Source: Lasiosphaeria ovina
Lineage: Eukaryota > Ascomycota > Sordariomycetes > Sordariales > Lasiosphaeriaceae
DNA length: 64,000 nt
Direction: 5' to 3'
Assembly: GCA_033439765.1 (NCBI GenBank)
Contig: JAULSN010000001.1
Coordinates: forward strand, 4,526,001 to 4,590,000
Of this stretch, positions 48,401 to 60,710 are shown one piece after another. Every line of letters starts with the position of its first letter. Within the stretch, counting starts at the first letter, position 1. The notes below the pieces were generated by a model, which saw only the letters and a program-made list of their open reading frames with translations, did not search any database and had not been told where the DNA came from. The position numbers and the translations under genes are program-made.

Positions 48401-49755
48401 ATGAAGGGAATTGTCCGTACCGCTGTGGCGGCAGTCATTGCCGTTGCCACCGTCGCTCAAGCGCACGGTCACGGCCACCGTCATCGTCATGTCAAGCATG
48501 GCGTTTCGGGCGTTGAGAAACGTGATGGAACTGTAGTAGTGACAGAAGTTGTGCCGGCTGTGGAAACTAAGTACGTCCTGGAGGGACAAGAGGTTGATGC
48601 TGAGGAGGCGAAGAAGGGCATCGAGGATGGCTTCTATCTTGTCATGGGCACGTCGACGCCTTCTTTCAGTGCCCCCCCCCCGGCCGTGTCGACTGTGTCG
48701 GCTAGCACCGCCAAGGGAGCTCAGTTCTTCGAGCAAAAGACCAGCTCCTCGACGAGCGCTGAGCCCACCACGTCGTCTGCACCGCCGCCACCACCGCCGA
48801 CCACCTCATCATCAGCTGCTGCAACCCCGAGCCCCGCTGCTCCCCCCGCCGGTATTGATGTGGATTTCCCGAGCGGCGAACTTAGCTGTGATTTCGAGTC
48901 TGTAGCCGCGTATGGCGCCATCCCGGTCGACTGGGAAGGAACAGACGGGTGGACAACACTTGCCCAGTTTGGCGACCTGATCCCTGGCGTCAAGGTGAAC
49001 AACATCCATTCGCCCACCTCGGGCGGATGCGGGGAGAAGACGCTGTGCTCGTACGCATGCCCCCCGGGCTACCAGAAGTCGCAATGGCCCGAGACCTCGC
49101 AAGGTGTTACTGGCCAGTCCGTCGGCGGTGTTTGGTGCAACGAAAAGGGGAAGCTGGAGTTGACCAGGCCCGAACACCCGAAGATTTGCGAGCCGGGCGC
49201 TGGCGGCGTATATGTCCAAAATAAGTTGTCTGGTGTTTCGTGTGTTTGCCGCACCGACTACCCTGGCAACGAGGGAATGGCGATTCCCCTCGTCACTCAG
49301 CCCGGTGGAAAGTATCCCCTTACGAACCCTAATTCGTTGACGTACTATCAATGGGACGGCAAGTACACAACAGCTCAGTACTATGTCAACAACCTGAACG
49401 TCGCGGTTGAGCAAGCGTGCACATGGACAAGCTCGCAGTTCCCCACAAGTGCTGGAAATTGGGCGCCCACCAACATTGGTGTCGGCCAAAATGCCGAAGG
49501 GATCACATTTATCTCGCTATTCCCGAACAAGCCGACTACTACGGCTCTTCTCGACTTCAACATTGAGATAACCGGTGATATCTCGGGCAAGTGCGCTTTG
49601 AAGGGTGGGCAGTACTATGGCGAGAATGGGGTCATGCCTGATGGTTGCACGGTATGTTAGACCTTCGATTTCGGTAACACATGCAGTGGCTAACAGCGCA
49701 ATAGGTCGGTCTCCAGTCGGGCAAGACAGCCATCATTGTCTTTAGCGATGCGTAA
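48401..49755 (+). CDS. SUN-family (GH132) cell-wall protein
   Basis: Two exons, 48401-49651 and 49705-49755, with a 53-bp intron (GTATGT...GGCTAAC...AATAG), giving 433 residues. A signal peptide ends near residue 21 (VATVAQA). It is followed by a His-rich HGHGHRHRHVKH segment and a Kex2-type KR site at 40-41. Residues about 85-150 are Ser/Thr/Pro-rich, a likely O-glycosylated spacer. The C-terminal SUN domain has conserved Cys blocks (GGCGEKTLCSYACPPGYQKS, VSCVCRTDYPGNEG and EQACTWTSSQ) and ends CTVGLQSGKTAIIVFSDA. Relatives (yeast Sim1/Uth1/Nca3/Sun4, Candida Sun41, Aspergillus SunA) are secreted or wall-bound, act in septation and wall remodelling, and are classed as GH132 beta-1,3-glucan-active proteins. 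The last exon encodes only 16 residues but completes the domain. Confidence 0.9.
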
Positions 49756-51158
49756 AGCATAAGCTAGAGAAGGGATGCGCTCGAAGGGGCTTGTCGAAGC
49801 GACGTTTTTGGAGTGCCCGCTGTCTCGTCAGAACCTCTCAGTTCCTGGGGCAGTAGGAGAGATGAAATTTGAATCGTATTTTAATGTTGAATGTGCATAG
49901 TTGCTATTTTGCTTGGGGAGAGGGGGGTACTGGTGCTTTATCCGCCCTTCAAGCGGCTCGGACCCAGTAGGGTGCGAGGGTGGCCGCTTTTGACTTCGCA
50001 TTAGGTCGCTCGCTCCAAAGCTTCGGCCTAGTCCGAGGAAGGACTTTGAGCTGGCGGCACAGTCTCGTCTGCATCTTTTTGTTGGTTATCAACTCTGGAG
50101 GGGATTTCGCTTTTCTATATATACATATCTTCATTTCCCTTTCTCTGTGTGTGACAATGATCGCAAGCCGGCTGGTAATCCCCAGGTCCCTATTCACTGC
50201 TTCATAAGGTTCTGTTTTTGAGGTATGTATGCACTCTGCCCTGATCGCTGCATATCTGGCCTTCGAGAAGAGAATCTTTGCAGAGCGGTGGTTTAGCCGG
50301 GGCAATTGTGTCAGAGTTTGATCTTCGTTCTCGAAGTGCGTATTCATTTAACAAGACGACGGAATCAGACAGTAGCCTCTTACTACGTATGTGTATAGCC
50401 CATAAAAACATCATCAGTGCAGCGGTGCTTGCTTCCATCTTAGTTCTGGTCGCGCTGCTACGGCGTAGGTAGCGGGACGCAAAGTTTGCCTGGTTAGCAT
50501 CCTTAAAGCGGTGCTGTTTCTGTGGCGTTGATCTATTTGCGCGCCTACAGCATCCTGCAGATACTATATCTCTCAGCAAAGGTTTATAATACGCTCCTTT
50601 CATGCACGCTTTATGTTCTTTTGGATACTTGGGTGTTTTTAAACTCGAACGGTTCAGGGGTTGCGACGGACACTGGAGGGAGATGTGGCGCATTACAGCC
50701 CAGCAAGGCTCAGCCACCTCTTGAGTGCAGCAGATAGGTAGCGGCCAGCCTGCTGCCTATTGGCGGGTTGGTGCGTCAGCATTGCGCGGCGCCGATTCAA
50801 GGAGACGAAGAAGACAACTTACGGCTTACTATCTATCTTACAAGTCGAGTCAGCCATCATCGATCGACGTGCTATTTTCCTGTTTCCGACTTCGATTCAG
50901 GCTTTCTTGGATCCCCATCGAACATCCCTACAGTGGAGAAGATCATTACGGTACGAATACACCAAGAAAAGAGGCGCCAACGACAAACGTTGCAGCTTGC
51001 CTTAGCCTTGCGCATTAGCAAGCATCGACAACCGTCGTAACAGCCGAAACAACACACCCACCAGGAGGCCTGATTCGACACGACCTCGTCCCCGAACACC
51101 CTTCTCCAATCTCTCGCGAACGCTTCTTAATGACGGCCAGGTTGCCGTCCCGCCAGCC
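49756..51158. other. Intergenic region between the SUN gene and VPS10
   Basis: 1.4 kb with the SUN 3' region and the VPS10 promoter. Small frames of up to about 170 codons on the minus strand lack domains. No RNA gene seen. Confidence 0.55.
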
Positions 51159-54100
51159 ATGAGGTTAAAGGGTGCTATACAGGCGGCGGCCTTGCTTGCC
51201 ATCGCCCTTGGCGCGACGCCCCTCGCGGCCAAGAAAGACCGTCCCACGTTCGAGGTGACGGCCTTCGACAGCCAGCCACGGAACCTCAACTACCTACCCG
51301 GTTCCAATGTCGTGCTGTTCCGCGATTCCAGGGCCAAGAACATCCATATATCGACAGATGCCGGCGGGACCTGGAAGCGCGTCGATGCTGTCCCCGACGG
51401 CGAGGCCCAGAAGCTCTACACACACCCCTACGACCCGGCCCGCGTCTACATTATCACCGATGGCAACGTGCACTGGCGCACCCACGACCGTGGCAAAACA
51501 TGGACAAAGTTCAAATCATTGGCGTACTTTCCGCTGTGGCCCTCTGCCGACCTCCTGCAGTTCCATGCTTCTGACCCCGACCGTATTATCTTCAATGGCG
51601 AGATCTGCAACGGCTTCGACTGCTTCGACGCCTCATCCTACACCACAGATGGCTTCAAGACGACAGCCTGGCCCCTGCGCCCTGATACCTCGGGCTGTTG
51701 GTGGGCCAAGTCGTCGGACCTGTTCTCTACGGGCGATGCCGATCTCGACCGCGACCGCATCCTGTGCATCGCGCGTGATCCATTTGCCCACTACACAGAC
51801 CAACGACTAGTCGTGTCCGATGACTTCTTCAAGAGCGATACCAGCAGCAAGGAAATTCAAGAGTTTGAGCCCAACCTGGACATGAACAAGGCGGTTCGCG
51901 GCATCGTCAACGTCGCCGCCATCAAGAAGTACCTGCTGGTGGCCACGGCATCAAAGAATACGGACGAAATGGCCCTCTTCGTCTCGGACGACACCAAGAA
52001 ATGGCACCGCGCCATGTTCCCTGCCCCCCACGATAGCCACGATCACAGGCTTCTCCAAGAGGCATATACGGTGCTCGAGAGCACCAACTACAGCCTGCAG
52101 ATCGATGTCATGACCACTCCCCCGCCAAACTCGATGGGTGTTATCTTTACCAGCAATTCAAACGGAACTTTCTTCACCGAAAATATCGAGCACACCAACC
52201 GCAACCACATGGGTAACGTCGACTTTGAGAAGATAGCCGACATCCAGGGCATCTTCATGGTCAACAAGGTTGACAATTGGGAGAATGTCGAGAAAGGGGC
52301 GAGCCTTGGGAAAAACGTCATCTCCGAGATAACGTTTGATGATGGCAGGACCTTTGAGTCTGTCAAAGACGACAAGGGCAAACGAATCCATCTCCACTCG
52401 TACACGGAACTTGAAAACGTGGGCCGCGTCTTCTCTAGCCCGGCACCTGGCTTGGTCATGGGTGTCGGAAACACGGGCCATTATCTGAAAGACTACTGGA
52501 AAGATGGCAGGCTCTACGTTTCCGACGATGCTGGCAAGACCTGGATCGAAGCCAGAGACAAGCCGCACAAATATGAGTTCGGCGATCAAGGGTCTATTTT
52601 AGTTGCTGTGCCGGACTCGGAGGAAACCGCCACTGTCGGCGAAATCAGCTACTCCCTCGACCATGGCGGCACCTGGGAGCACGAGCCTTTGCCGAAGGAC
52701 ATGAAGATTCTTCCATACATTCTCACGACCACCCAGGACTCGTCCAGCCTCAAGTTTTTACTCATTGGCGAGTCCCCCGACTTGCGTTGGCAGGTTATCT
52801 CCATCGACTTTGATGGTCTCCACGAGGCTACCTGCAAGGAGGATGACTTGGAAGAGTGGCATGCGAGGGTTGATGATGATGGGAAACCGACCTGTCTCAT
52901 GGGCCATACACAAAGCTTCCGTCGGCGCAAGAAGAAGGCCGAGTGCTTCCTAAAGCAAGAGTTCAAACACGCCTTTATGGAGATGAAGAACTGCGACTGC
53001 ACTGAACTGGATTATGAATGTGACTACAACTTTGTGAGGGACGATGACGGGAAATGCATCCCCAGGGGTCCGATCGTCGCCCCAGACGGAGCTTGCCCCT
53101 CAGACAAACCGGACGCTACCTTCAAGGGCACCTCGGGATACCGGAAGATACCCGGGAACACGTGCAATCCCACAAAGGAAACGGACGAGATATTCAAGGA
53201 GGTGGAGAGGAAGTGCTCCGACGCGATCGGTGCGCCGTCTACCTCTCCGGCTACCGATCAAGTTACGCAGCACGAAGAAAAGTTCGAGGGAGGGCTTTCC
53301 TTTGAGAAGTACTACATCGATCAAGGCGAAACTAGCCAGAATAAGACAGAGACTGTAATTATGCGGCCGAAGAGTAAGACTAAGCCGGGACCGGTTTATG
53401 TTTCTCAAGACCATGGCAAGTCATGGGAAAGGCCCAAATCACTCGACGACGAAAACATCTGGAGAATTGTGCCTCATCCATACTACAAGGACATGGTCTT
53501 TTTCTTAACAAAGACGAAGAAATCCCTTTACACCGCCAACGGAGGAGTCACCTTTCACGAGTTCAATGTGCCAGTTGCGCCAGACGACCAGCCGCATCAG
53601 CCTCAACTTTCTTTTCACCCAGACCACAAAGATTGGCTGATATGGATGGGAAAAGAGTGCGACAAAGATGAATGCTATCGAGCTGCATATATCTCCGACG
53701 ATCGTGGACACGAATGGAAGCTGGTTGCCGAGTATGTCAGACGCTGCGAATTCACAGGGTCAAGTTCCTACCGATACAAGGGCCGCGACCCCAAGCAGAT
53801 CATCTGCCAGAAACGCGAGAAGGAAGTGGTGAAATCCAAGGACAACCCGTGGATTCTCGTGACCAGCACCTGGAGAGAGGAAGAAAAAACGGTTGCCAGG
53901 AACATCAAGGATTTTGCGACGACGGCCGAATTCATCGTCGTGGCCAGAGAGGAGCCGGGCAAGGGTACGATGCAGGCCCTCGCCAGCCTGAACGGAAAAG
54001 ACTTTGCAGAAGCCCGTTTTCCCCTGGGATTTGACGTGCCCCACCAACACGCGTATACCGTCCTGGATAGCTCAACCCACGCTGTCAATCTGTTCGTCGC

Positions 54101-55808
54101 AACCGAGACCGCCAAAGGTCGCAGGCTTGGTACCATCCTCAAGAGCAACTCCAACGGAACGTCATATGTGCTGAGCATAAAGAATGTCAACTGCAACGAC
54201 GGTTACTATGTTGATTTTGAAAAGATGCAAGGGCTGGAAGGCGTTTCGGTGGTGAACGTGGTGGTAAACCCGGACGAGAAGAGCGCCTCCAAGAAGCTGC
54301 AAACCAAGATCACACACAATGATGGATCCCAGTGGTCGTTCCTGCCTCCTCCCAAGGACGACGAGTTCGGCAGCTTCTCGTGCAAGTCTGGCGAGGGTGA
54401 CGAGAAATGTGCACTGCACCTCCACGGGTATTCAGATCGCACGTCTCGCAGCCAGGCCTTCTCATCCGAGGGTGCTGTGGGGATCATGTTTGCATGGGGA
54501 ACCGTTGGCGATTTGTTGGGCTCCAGCGAAGACATGGACACCTTCCTGACCGTGGACGCCGGCATATCGTGGAAGCGAGTGAAGAAAGGACGGTGGCTCT
54601 GGGCCTTGGGCGACCACGGCTCCGTCATTGTCCTCGCAGCAGCTAACAAAACGATTGACACGGTCTACTTTTCGTTGGACCAGGGTGCTACTTGGCAACC
54701 ACATAAATTTACGGACAAAAAGGTCGCGACCAAGGACGTCACGACTCTGCGGACTGGCAACTCGCGCAACTTCCTCCTATGGGGCAGTGAAGGCGACAAG
54801 CTTGTTGCGTTGAATCTGAACTTTGAAGGCTTTACCGACCGAGTCTGCCGGCATGACCAAGACGACGACGGCAAGTCTGACTATAACCTCTGGTGGCCTG
54901 AACACCCCAACACAAAGAATGGGTGCTTGTTTGGTCACAAATCCATCTATCTCCGCAAGAAGCCCGGGAGGAAGTGCTTCAACGACTTCACGTTGCAGCA
55001 GCTCTATGCCAACGAGACCTGCGAGTGCGTCAGAGAGGACTATGAATGGTTGGTTAGCCCCGTTTTATCTCCACTTAATCATTGCGTCCCCATCTTTCAC
55101 AATATCTTGGGAATAAGTTCTTGACACTGACAACCACGGACTTACAGCGACTATAACTATCAACTCGACCCCTTTGGTCAATGCAAACTTGTCGATGGAC
55201 TCATGCCTCAGGACCCCCAGGTCTGGTGCAGCGAGCACCCGGACGAGATCGAGTATCACGAGCCGACGGGCTTCCGGAGGATCCCGCTGACGACTTGCAC
55301 GGCGGGCGACAAGGCTTTAGACACATGGTCGCCGACACACGCGTGCAAGAACCACGAGGACGAGTTCGAGCGCAAGCACGCGACGTCGGGCCTGGTGATT
55401 TTCCTGGCAGTCATCATCCCCGTTGGCATCGCGGCGGCGGCCGGCTGGTATGTTTGGCGCAACTGGAGCGGCAATTTTGGCCAGATACGTCTCGGCGAGC
55501 ACGGCGCAGCTGCCTTCGACTCGGACAAGCCTTGGGTCCGCTACCCCGTTATCGCCATCAGCGCCGTTGTTGCCGTTATCGCCGCCCTGCCGATTGTCGC
55601 CGCCAGCATCTGGCGCGCACTTCGAGCCGGCGCCGAGAAGACCGGCTTGGTCAAGCCCGGCCGCGGCACTTGGTCGCGTCTCGGTGGCGGCGGTGGTACC
55701 CGCACGTTTACCACGCGGGATAGCTTCGCCAGGAGCCAAGGGGACTACGATATTGTGGACGAGGACGAGGGCGAATTGCTTGGAGAGGATAGTGATGAGG
55801 AGGTATGA
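51159..55808 (+). CDS. VPS10: Vacuolar protein sorting receptor Vps10 (sortilin family)
   Basis: Two exons, 51159-55048 and 55148-55808, with a 99-bp intron (GTTGGT...CTTACAG), give 1516 residues. The junction recreates Cys1297 (TG|C), giving EDYECDYNYQ, which parallels the LDYECDYNFV of the first half, so the splice is well supported. A signal peptide (residues 1-24) precedes two tandem Vps10 domains. Each has a beta-propeller with Asp-box repeats (STDAGGTW, THDRGKTW, SDDAGKTW, SLDHGGTW, SQDHGKSW, TVDAGISW, SLDQGATW) and a closing Cys-rich module (NCDCTELDYECDYNFV). Hydrophobic helices lie at about 1377-1400 and 1429-1452, followed by an acidic tail (DIVDEDEGELLGEDSDEE). The receptor binds soluble hydrolases such as carboxypeptidase Y in the late Golgi, carries them to the prevacuolar compartment and is recycled by retromer. 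Length is normal for filamentous fungi. Confidence 0.96.
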
Positions 55809-56736
55809 TCTTATGGATTATAACTTCTTTCGTTTGCCTTTATTTTCTTGTTTTTTTTTTTTTTTTGGTTTGGTTTGGTTCGGGTGCGCATATGCGCGCG
55901 CCTCTGTGGAGGCGGATTTAGTTGGATCCTTTTTGTAAAAATGGCACAGCCGGGATGAAAGGGAGCAGAATTTGATTATCCACACAATACAGTTACAGGC
56001 GAAACGGGGAGGTGAACTCTTTCTTGTTTGGCGAATCAAATAGGCTTTGGATTCTTTCTTTCGTGGATATGAGAAGGTGAAGGAAGGAATCAAGACGGTG
56101 CGATAAGCAATTGTGTTATTCTTGTTGTTATTGTCGTTGATGGGGAGAGAGAGAGAGAGAGAGAGAGAGAGCTCTGAGTTGTCCCGACTTTGTCGCGTTA
56201 TGAACTATGAGTACGAAGTACCTACATGGCGATTGCTGCGTTGCTGCTTGACTTTCAACCTGGTACATACATTTTACTGATGTTGCCTATCCTTTGGTGC
56301 TGAAGAGCATTGGTACAGAAAGTTAGTTAGCTTCCACCCAATTGACATTATTTGATGTGGAGTGGTGGTGTGGTGCCAAGAGATGGATGACGAGCAGGGG
56401 CTAGCACGACCCCCAAATCCAAATGCCAGCGCCAGCTCCCGCAGCGCAGCGGGCAGGCGGGCTTGTTTCAACGTCACCTCCAATTTCCGGCTCACAGCAA
56501 AGCTTCGCGAGTACCATTTTTGTGGGCTGCAGACAAGAGCGCATCCGAGCTTAGACGCCGCACGAACAGCTAGCAGATTGCGACAGAGCTCGATTGCCTC
56601 GCGTCGAACCCATCGCAGAGCTCGGGAATGGACGTCACAGAGTCGTAAGCCGCCCACCTCGAGACTCGACTGATTGTACGCCAGAACAGCACAGAGTCGT
56701 CCTCTAGTTTGCGCTCGCAAGCCCAACTCTCTCGCC
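55809..56736. other. Intergenic region between VPS10 and EMC1
   Basis: 0.9 kb. A run of about 18 T (55849-55866) lies 40 bases beyond the VPS10 stop and may help 3'-end formation. A GA microsatellite follows at 56145. The EMC1 promoter and leader occupy the rest; the EMC1 frame is open for 21 codons upstream of its ATG but has no other ATG. Confidence 0.6.
56145..56170. repeat. (GA)13 microsatellite
   Basis: Thirteen GA dinucleotides between VPS10 and EMC1. Confidence 0.95.
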
Positions 56737-59730
56737 ATGCTCCCACCACAGCTGTCGGCTCTGCTCCTCCTTGCGCTACCGTCGGCCGTGCGCGCCGTCT
56801 TCAAAGATGAGGTCGGCCACATAGACTACCACTACGAGCTCCTCGGCGTCCCCCAACAAGAGACCACCTTCTTCCACAGGCCCCGACGCGACGAAAAGGC
56901 CAGCCTCCTCTATACCCTCAGTGACGTCGGCGTCCTCGGCGCCGTCAACCCCAGCAGTGGCGCCGTACTGTGGCGGCAGCTGCTCAATGGCACCATTACC
57001 GAGGGCGGCGGCTTTGCGCGCGCCGGCAAGGGCGAGGGCTGGGTCGCCAGTGCGCTCGGTCAGTCGGTCCACGCCTGGGACGCCATCACCGGGAGGAACA
57101 GGTTCTGGACCGACTTTGGCGGCGAGGTCAAGGACTTGGAGATCATGGAGATGACCGAGAACGAGCGCAAGGACGTCCTAGCTCTGTTCGACGAGGACGG
57201 CAGCTCCACCGTGCTGCGGAGGCTCAATGCAAACGACGGCAGCGTCGTGTGGGAGTTCAGGGAGACCTCCAAGGACATCCCCCTGCAGGTTAGCAACAAT
57301 GTGGGCAAGGTGTTTGTCATCAGCTTGCGGGGCACCCCGGCCGCGTACAACCTCAAGGTCACCGTCCTCGATACCCTGACGGGCAAGCGCTTGGACGAGA
57401 TCGTCATCGGCACCAAGGGCGATGTCCATAGCAAGGACGATGTCATGTTTGTCGGCGCCAACTCGGCAGCCCCCATCGTCGCCTGGACCGACGCCTCGCA
57501 CCGCCAGTTACACGTCAACGCCCTAGGGACTAAGAACCGCCAGGACTTTGCCCTGGCTGACGGCACCGTGTCTGTCGAGATTCACGCCCCCCATCTGGTC
57601 CAGTCCCAGCCTCACTTTTTGGTCCACAGCAAGACTGCCACTGGGAATCGCGCCGCTGTCTACCATGTTGATCTCAAGACCAACGCCATAACCAAGGCAT
57701 ACGAGCTCCCCCTGTTGCCCGGACCCGGCGCGTTCTCGACGAGCTCGAGCGGCGCGAATGTCTACTTTACGCGCGTCACAGAGCGCGAGCTCATCCTGTT
57801 CTCGTCGGCCTCGCACGGCGTCCTCACACGCTGGACTCTGGAGACCAAAGACTCCAAGGCCAGTGCCGTTCATGCTGTCTCCGAGGTCGTCAAGAAGGCC
57901 GGCACTGAAGGCGGTTTTGCGATTAGGTCGGCAGCCGTTACAACCAATGATGATTGGGTCTTGATTCGCAATGGAGCTCTAGCCTGGACCCGTCCTGAAG
58001 GAATGACGGGGGCCGTGGCAGCAACGTTTGCAGAGATCCCTGAAAATGAGGAGCTCGCCAAGTCCCTCGAGCAGGAGGCGCACAGCAACCCTCTGGCGGC
58101 TTACATCCATCGAGTCAAGCGCCACATCGCCGACCTGGTGTATCTCCCTGCCTATCTCAACAGCATCCCCACGCGGATTATAAGCAGTGTCCTTGGCACC
58201 GACGTCCCCTCGGCCGACGGCAAGCTGGCTCGAGACAGCTTCGGCTTCCACAAGCTTGCCATCCTTGCCACGAGGCGCGGAATGCTGTATGGGCTTGATA
58301 TTGGCAACAGCGGCAAAATTATCTGGAGTGAGAGGGTCTTTGAGATTGCCAAGGGTTCGAAATGGAACGTTACAGGAATCCAAGTCCAAGAAGATGCCGG
58401 CCGCATTGTCGTTCTCGGCTCGAACAACGACCACGTGGTCCTGAAAACTGAGACTGGCGAGATTATCGATTCAAAACTACCTGGCCCCGAGCTCGCTGCA
58501 CAGAGCGCGGCTCTCGTCGACACGTCTTCGGGCGCACGGCTTATCCCGGTGGGATTAGACGGCACCATTCGAGATCTTCCATCTAACGAGACCCCCAAGC
58601 AGACTATCGTCACGCGGGGTCTTGGGGGCGAGATAAAGGGTGTTGTGTTTGTGGCCAACGGAACAAGCGCGCATGGGTCTACTGCCTGGGAGTTCTCGCT
58701 GCCCAGTGGCCAGCGCGCTGTTAGCGTCGCGACACGTCCATCTCACGATGTTGTTGCCTCGATTGGCCGCGTTTTGGGCGACCGCACCGTTCGTTATAAG
58801 TACCTAAACCCCAACACTGTTGTGGTCGCTGCGGCGGATGACAGCGCCTCGACCCTGACTGTGTATCTACTCGACACTGTTTCGGGCCAGATCCTGTTCT
58901 CATCAAAGCACGAGGGAGTCGACACCGGGAAGCACATTGAGTGCGCCTTGGCTGAGAACTGGCTGGTGTGTTCCTTCTTCGGCCAATACACCTTCAAGGA
59001 CGGCTCGGCGCAGTCCTACAAGGGGTATCAGGTTGTGGTGTCTGATCTCTACGAGAGCGACGAGGCGAACGACCGCGGCCCGCTGGGCGACGCGGCCTAC
59101 TCGTCGTCGCTGGGGCCTATCGACACACCCACTGGCGTTGTCCTCCCGTCTGCCGTCTCCCAGTCGTTCATCCTCGGCGGCCCCATCTCGGCGCTGCAGG
59201 TCACGCAGACCAGGCAGGGAATCAGCTCGCGCCAGGTTCTGGCCTACCTGCCCGAGACACACGGCATCGTCGGCATCCCTCGCATGATCCTCGAGCCCCG
59301 CCGCCCCGTCGGCCGCGATCCCACCCCCGCCGAGGCCGAGGAGGGCCTGATCAGGTACACACCCGTCATCGAGTTCGACCCCAAAATCGTCATCTCGCAC
59401 GAGCGCGACGTGCTGGGCGTCCAGAACATCATCACATCGCCCGCCACGGTCGAGAGCACCAGCTTAGTGCTAGCGTGCGGGCTGGATGTGTTTGGCACGC
59501 GCGTCGCGCCCAGCTTCCTCTTCGACATTCTTGGGGGTTTCAGCAAGGGCTCGCTGATCGGAACCGTCCTCGCCATCACGGCCGGCGTCGCTGTCTTGGG
59601 GCCAATGGTAAGTGACCTGACCTGACATCCAGACATTGACATGTTGAGAGAGAGTTGTTTGGCTAACGAGTTTTGTCTTTTGCAGGTCCGGAAAAAGCAA
59701 ATCAACATGAGGTGGAAGGCGCCAATGTAA
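56737..59730 (+). CDS. EMC1: ER membrane protein complex subunit 1 (Emc1)
   Basis: Two exons, 56737-59607 and 59686-59730, with a 78-bp intron (GTAAGT...GGCTAACG...TTTGCAG), giving 971 residues. A signal peptide ends near residue 20 (LPSAVRA). A lumenal PQQ-like beta-propeller starts at once (LYTLSDVGVLGAVNPSSGAV, LWRQLLNGT). The C-terminal DUF1620 region (from about 740) has VPSAVSQ-type motifs as PSAVSQSFI, GIPRMILEPRRP and PVIEFDPK. It ends in a transmembrane helix (about 937-957, LIGTVLAITAGVAVLGPM) and the basic tail VRKKQINMRWKAPM, the usual Emc1 ending, supplied by the 14-residue last exon. Emc1 is the large lumenal subunit of the EMC, which inserts tail-anchored and multipass proteins into the ER membrane. 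Start ATG 56737 is chosen because upstream in-frame codons lack ATG. Confidence 0.94.
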
Positions 59731-60064
59731 TCAATTATTTTTATATCATAATTAAAAGAAAGCCGTTTCCATGATGTGGAGGTGGAGGTCTCTAAACAGT
59801 TACAGAAGGGGAAACACGGAGAAGAAGAAGGGGTTTTTGTATAGAACGGCGTTGGTGGTTAGGTATGTATGGAAGGGTTTGCCTGGGCTGGGAATATCCT
59901 CTGAGGCTCTAGGGCGGCAACCTTCGTCATTTTCTTTTTGCTGTTTGCTGTTTGTGAATATAAAATGAATTTCGCGAATACTAGATACTATCTCATGCTC
60001 ATGCTTGAGGAATGTGTGTTGTGTCTCTGTGGTTGCTAATAGAGTATGTTGCATGGGGTACGAG

Positions 60065-60320
60065 GTATGTCTACCCACCGGGCAATCGTGAGTCGACGGG
60101 GTGAGTTGTGATGTTGAGCGGCTCCCGTTGGGGGGTTAACTCAGAGTAGTAGGTAGGTATGCTATTATATGATGGCACGGTCGTGATTTAGGTGATTTTT
60201 GGGGTTATATCTACGGGGCAATCGTGGATTGGTTGTGTTGATTTGATGTTGAGCAGCTTTGGTTGCAGGTGTGCTGTTGTATATGGCACGGTTGTTATGT
60301 TGGTGCTTTTCGGGCTCCGG
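60065..60320. repeat. Diverged tandem duplication, unit about 110-140 bp
   Basis: Matching blocks recur in the same order: GGGCAATCGTG (60080 and 60216), GATGTTGAGC (60110 and 60245), and TGCTATTATATGATGGCACGG (60159) against TGCTGTTGTATATGGCACGG (60272). Copy 1 has about 30 extra bases containing GTTAACTCAGAGTAGTAGG. No coding potential is seen. Confidence 0.75.
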
Positions 60321-60628
60321 GGAGATTCTAGGTGCCGCTTGAGATGGATGGGCGGGCATGTGTCTTTCTTTCTTTCTTTGTTTCTTTCTTGGAAAGCGTC
60401 TGATAATTGGTTAGAGGGTTATATTTTTTCTCTGTCCTGCCTCTTTTTCTACCCCTTTATCTTTCTAGTCCTTTATCTTTCTAGTTCTCTGCTCTCACAT
60501 CCCCGCTTTTTTCCCTATCTTATCTATTGTTATTGTTCTCTTCATATCCTTGTCCGTGGCTGCCCTGGACTGTTATGTGCTATGATCTTGTCGTCGGGAG
60601 ACTATGCCTAGCGTAAGTGAGATTCTCC

Positions 60629-60710
60629 TAGTGCGTGTATGGTGATGGGCTTCTGCCATTTCACCGGTTTAATATATTTCACACTGTGGAGGTACCCCCT
60701 GAACGGAGGT
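60629..60710 (+). repeat. Hairpin-bearing dispersed repeat, copy B
   Basis: Relative of 6562-6640. The first 37 bases align without gaps, including the hairpin core 60641-60665 (GGTGATGG, loop, CCATTTCACC). After a 17-base spacer the block ACTGTGGAGGTACCCCCTGA aligns to ACTGTGGAAGTTCCTCCATG of copy A. It lies about 900 bp beyond the EMC1 stop. Flanking direct repeats like those of copy A were not found. Confidence 0.65.

Noticed and set aside
56674..56736. Upstream in-frame extension of Emc1
   Set aside because: Would need a TTG start and would bury the signal peptide; ATG 56737 places the signal peptide at the N terminus.
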